Shown here: piece by piece, positions 9,154-9,190 of the stretch
Layout of the letters: each line of letters starts with the position of its first letter
Numbering within the stretch: position 1 is the stretch's first letter
Assembly: GCA_034433995.1 (NCBI GenBank)
Contig: DAOTZU010000248.1
Coordinates: 1 to 9,190, forward strand
Direction of reading: 5' to 3'
DNA length: 9,190 nucleotides
Origin: DAOTZU01 sp034433995
GTDB lineage: Bacteria; Chloroflexota; Anaerolineae; UBA1429
The notes under the pieces: model-generated
Databases searched by the model: none
What the model saw: the letters and a program-made list of their open reading frames with translations, nothing else
Told to the model about the DNA's origin: nothing
Translations under genes and position numbers: made by a program

Positions 9154-9190
9154 ATGAAGACCATCGGTTTTATCGGATTAGGGATCATGG
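9154..9190 (+). CDS. NAD(P)-dependent beta-hydroxyacid dehydrogenase, first codons only
   Basis: Twelve codons (MKTIGFIGLGIM, with the thirteenth cut by the window edge) are visible. The beta-strand plus GxGxMG opening of a Rossmann fold is characteristic of the 3-hydroxyisobutyrate dehydrogenase / tartronate semialdehyde reductase family (MmsB, GarR). It starts 4 bases after the regulator stop, with GGGAG about 8 bases upstream, so it continues the same operon. Substrate and full domain content cannot be judged from this fragment. Confidence 0.75.
   Translation, partial: MKTIGFIGLGIM

Overview
This window (roughly 60% GC by eye) is a compact bacterial chromosome segment. Two divergent gene runs are separated by a short repeat island. 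The gene content (YhaM-type exoribonuclease, proofreading-type PolA, YgeY-like M20 hydrolase, a REC-GAF-GGDEF regulator) and the look of the palindromic intergenic repeats suggest a Chloroflexota (Anaerolineae-like) organism. That placement is an inference from protein flavour, not a proven assignment.

Left half, minus strand (bases 1-4554, transcribed right to left): yhaM (OB-fold plus HD exoribonuclease), then polA (DNA polymerase I with 5'-nuclease, intact 3'-5' exonuclease and polymerase domains), then argS (arginyl-tRNA synthetase, cut by the window edge). polA has its own good promoter in the 129-bp yhaM-polA gap. argS starts 1 base after the polA stop, so these two are surely cotranscribed. 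The theme is housekeeping: RNA turnover, DNA repair/replication and tRNA charging.

Centre (4555-5050): an intergenic region of about 500 bp holding two tandem, nearly identical units of about 148 bp. Each unit is built of four perfect or near-perfect hairpins enclosed by a long-range inverted repeat. The pair is framed by two outward-facing sigma70-type promoters. The -35 box of the yhaM promoter lies in the first bases of the repeat.

Right half, plus strand (5051-9190): a tightly packed run of a calcineurin-like metallophosphoesterase, a YgeY-like M20 metallohydrolase (8-base overlap), rpiA (ribose-5-phosphate isomerase A), a REC-GAF-GGDEF response regulator (start codon directly after the rpiA stop) and the first 12 codons of a beta-hydroxyacid dehydrogenase. 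The spacing suggests one operon mixing small-molecule metabolism with cyclic-di-GMP signalling.

The points most worth a second look are the paired multi-hairpin repeat units, and the regulator's GGDEF domain. The latter has a glycine-rich replacement/insertion in the substrate phosphate loop and loses a conserved arginine, while its metal, guanine and inhibitory-site residues look intact.
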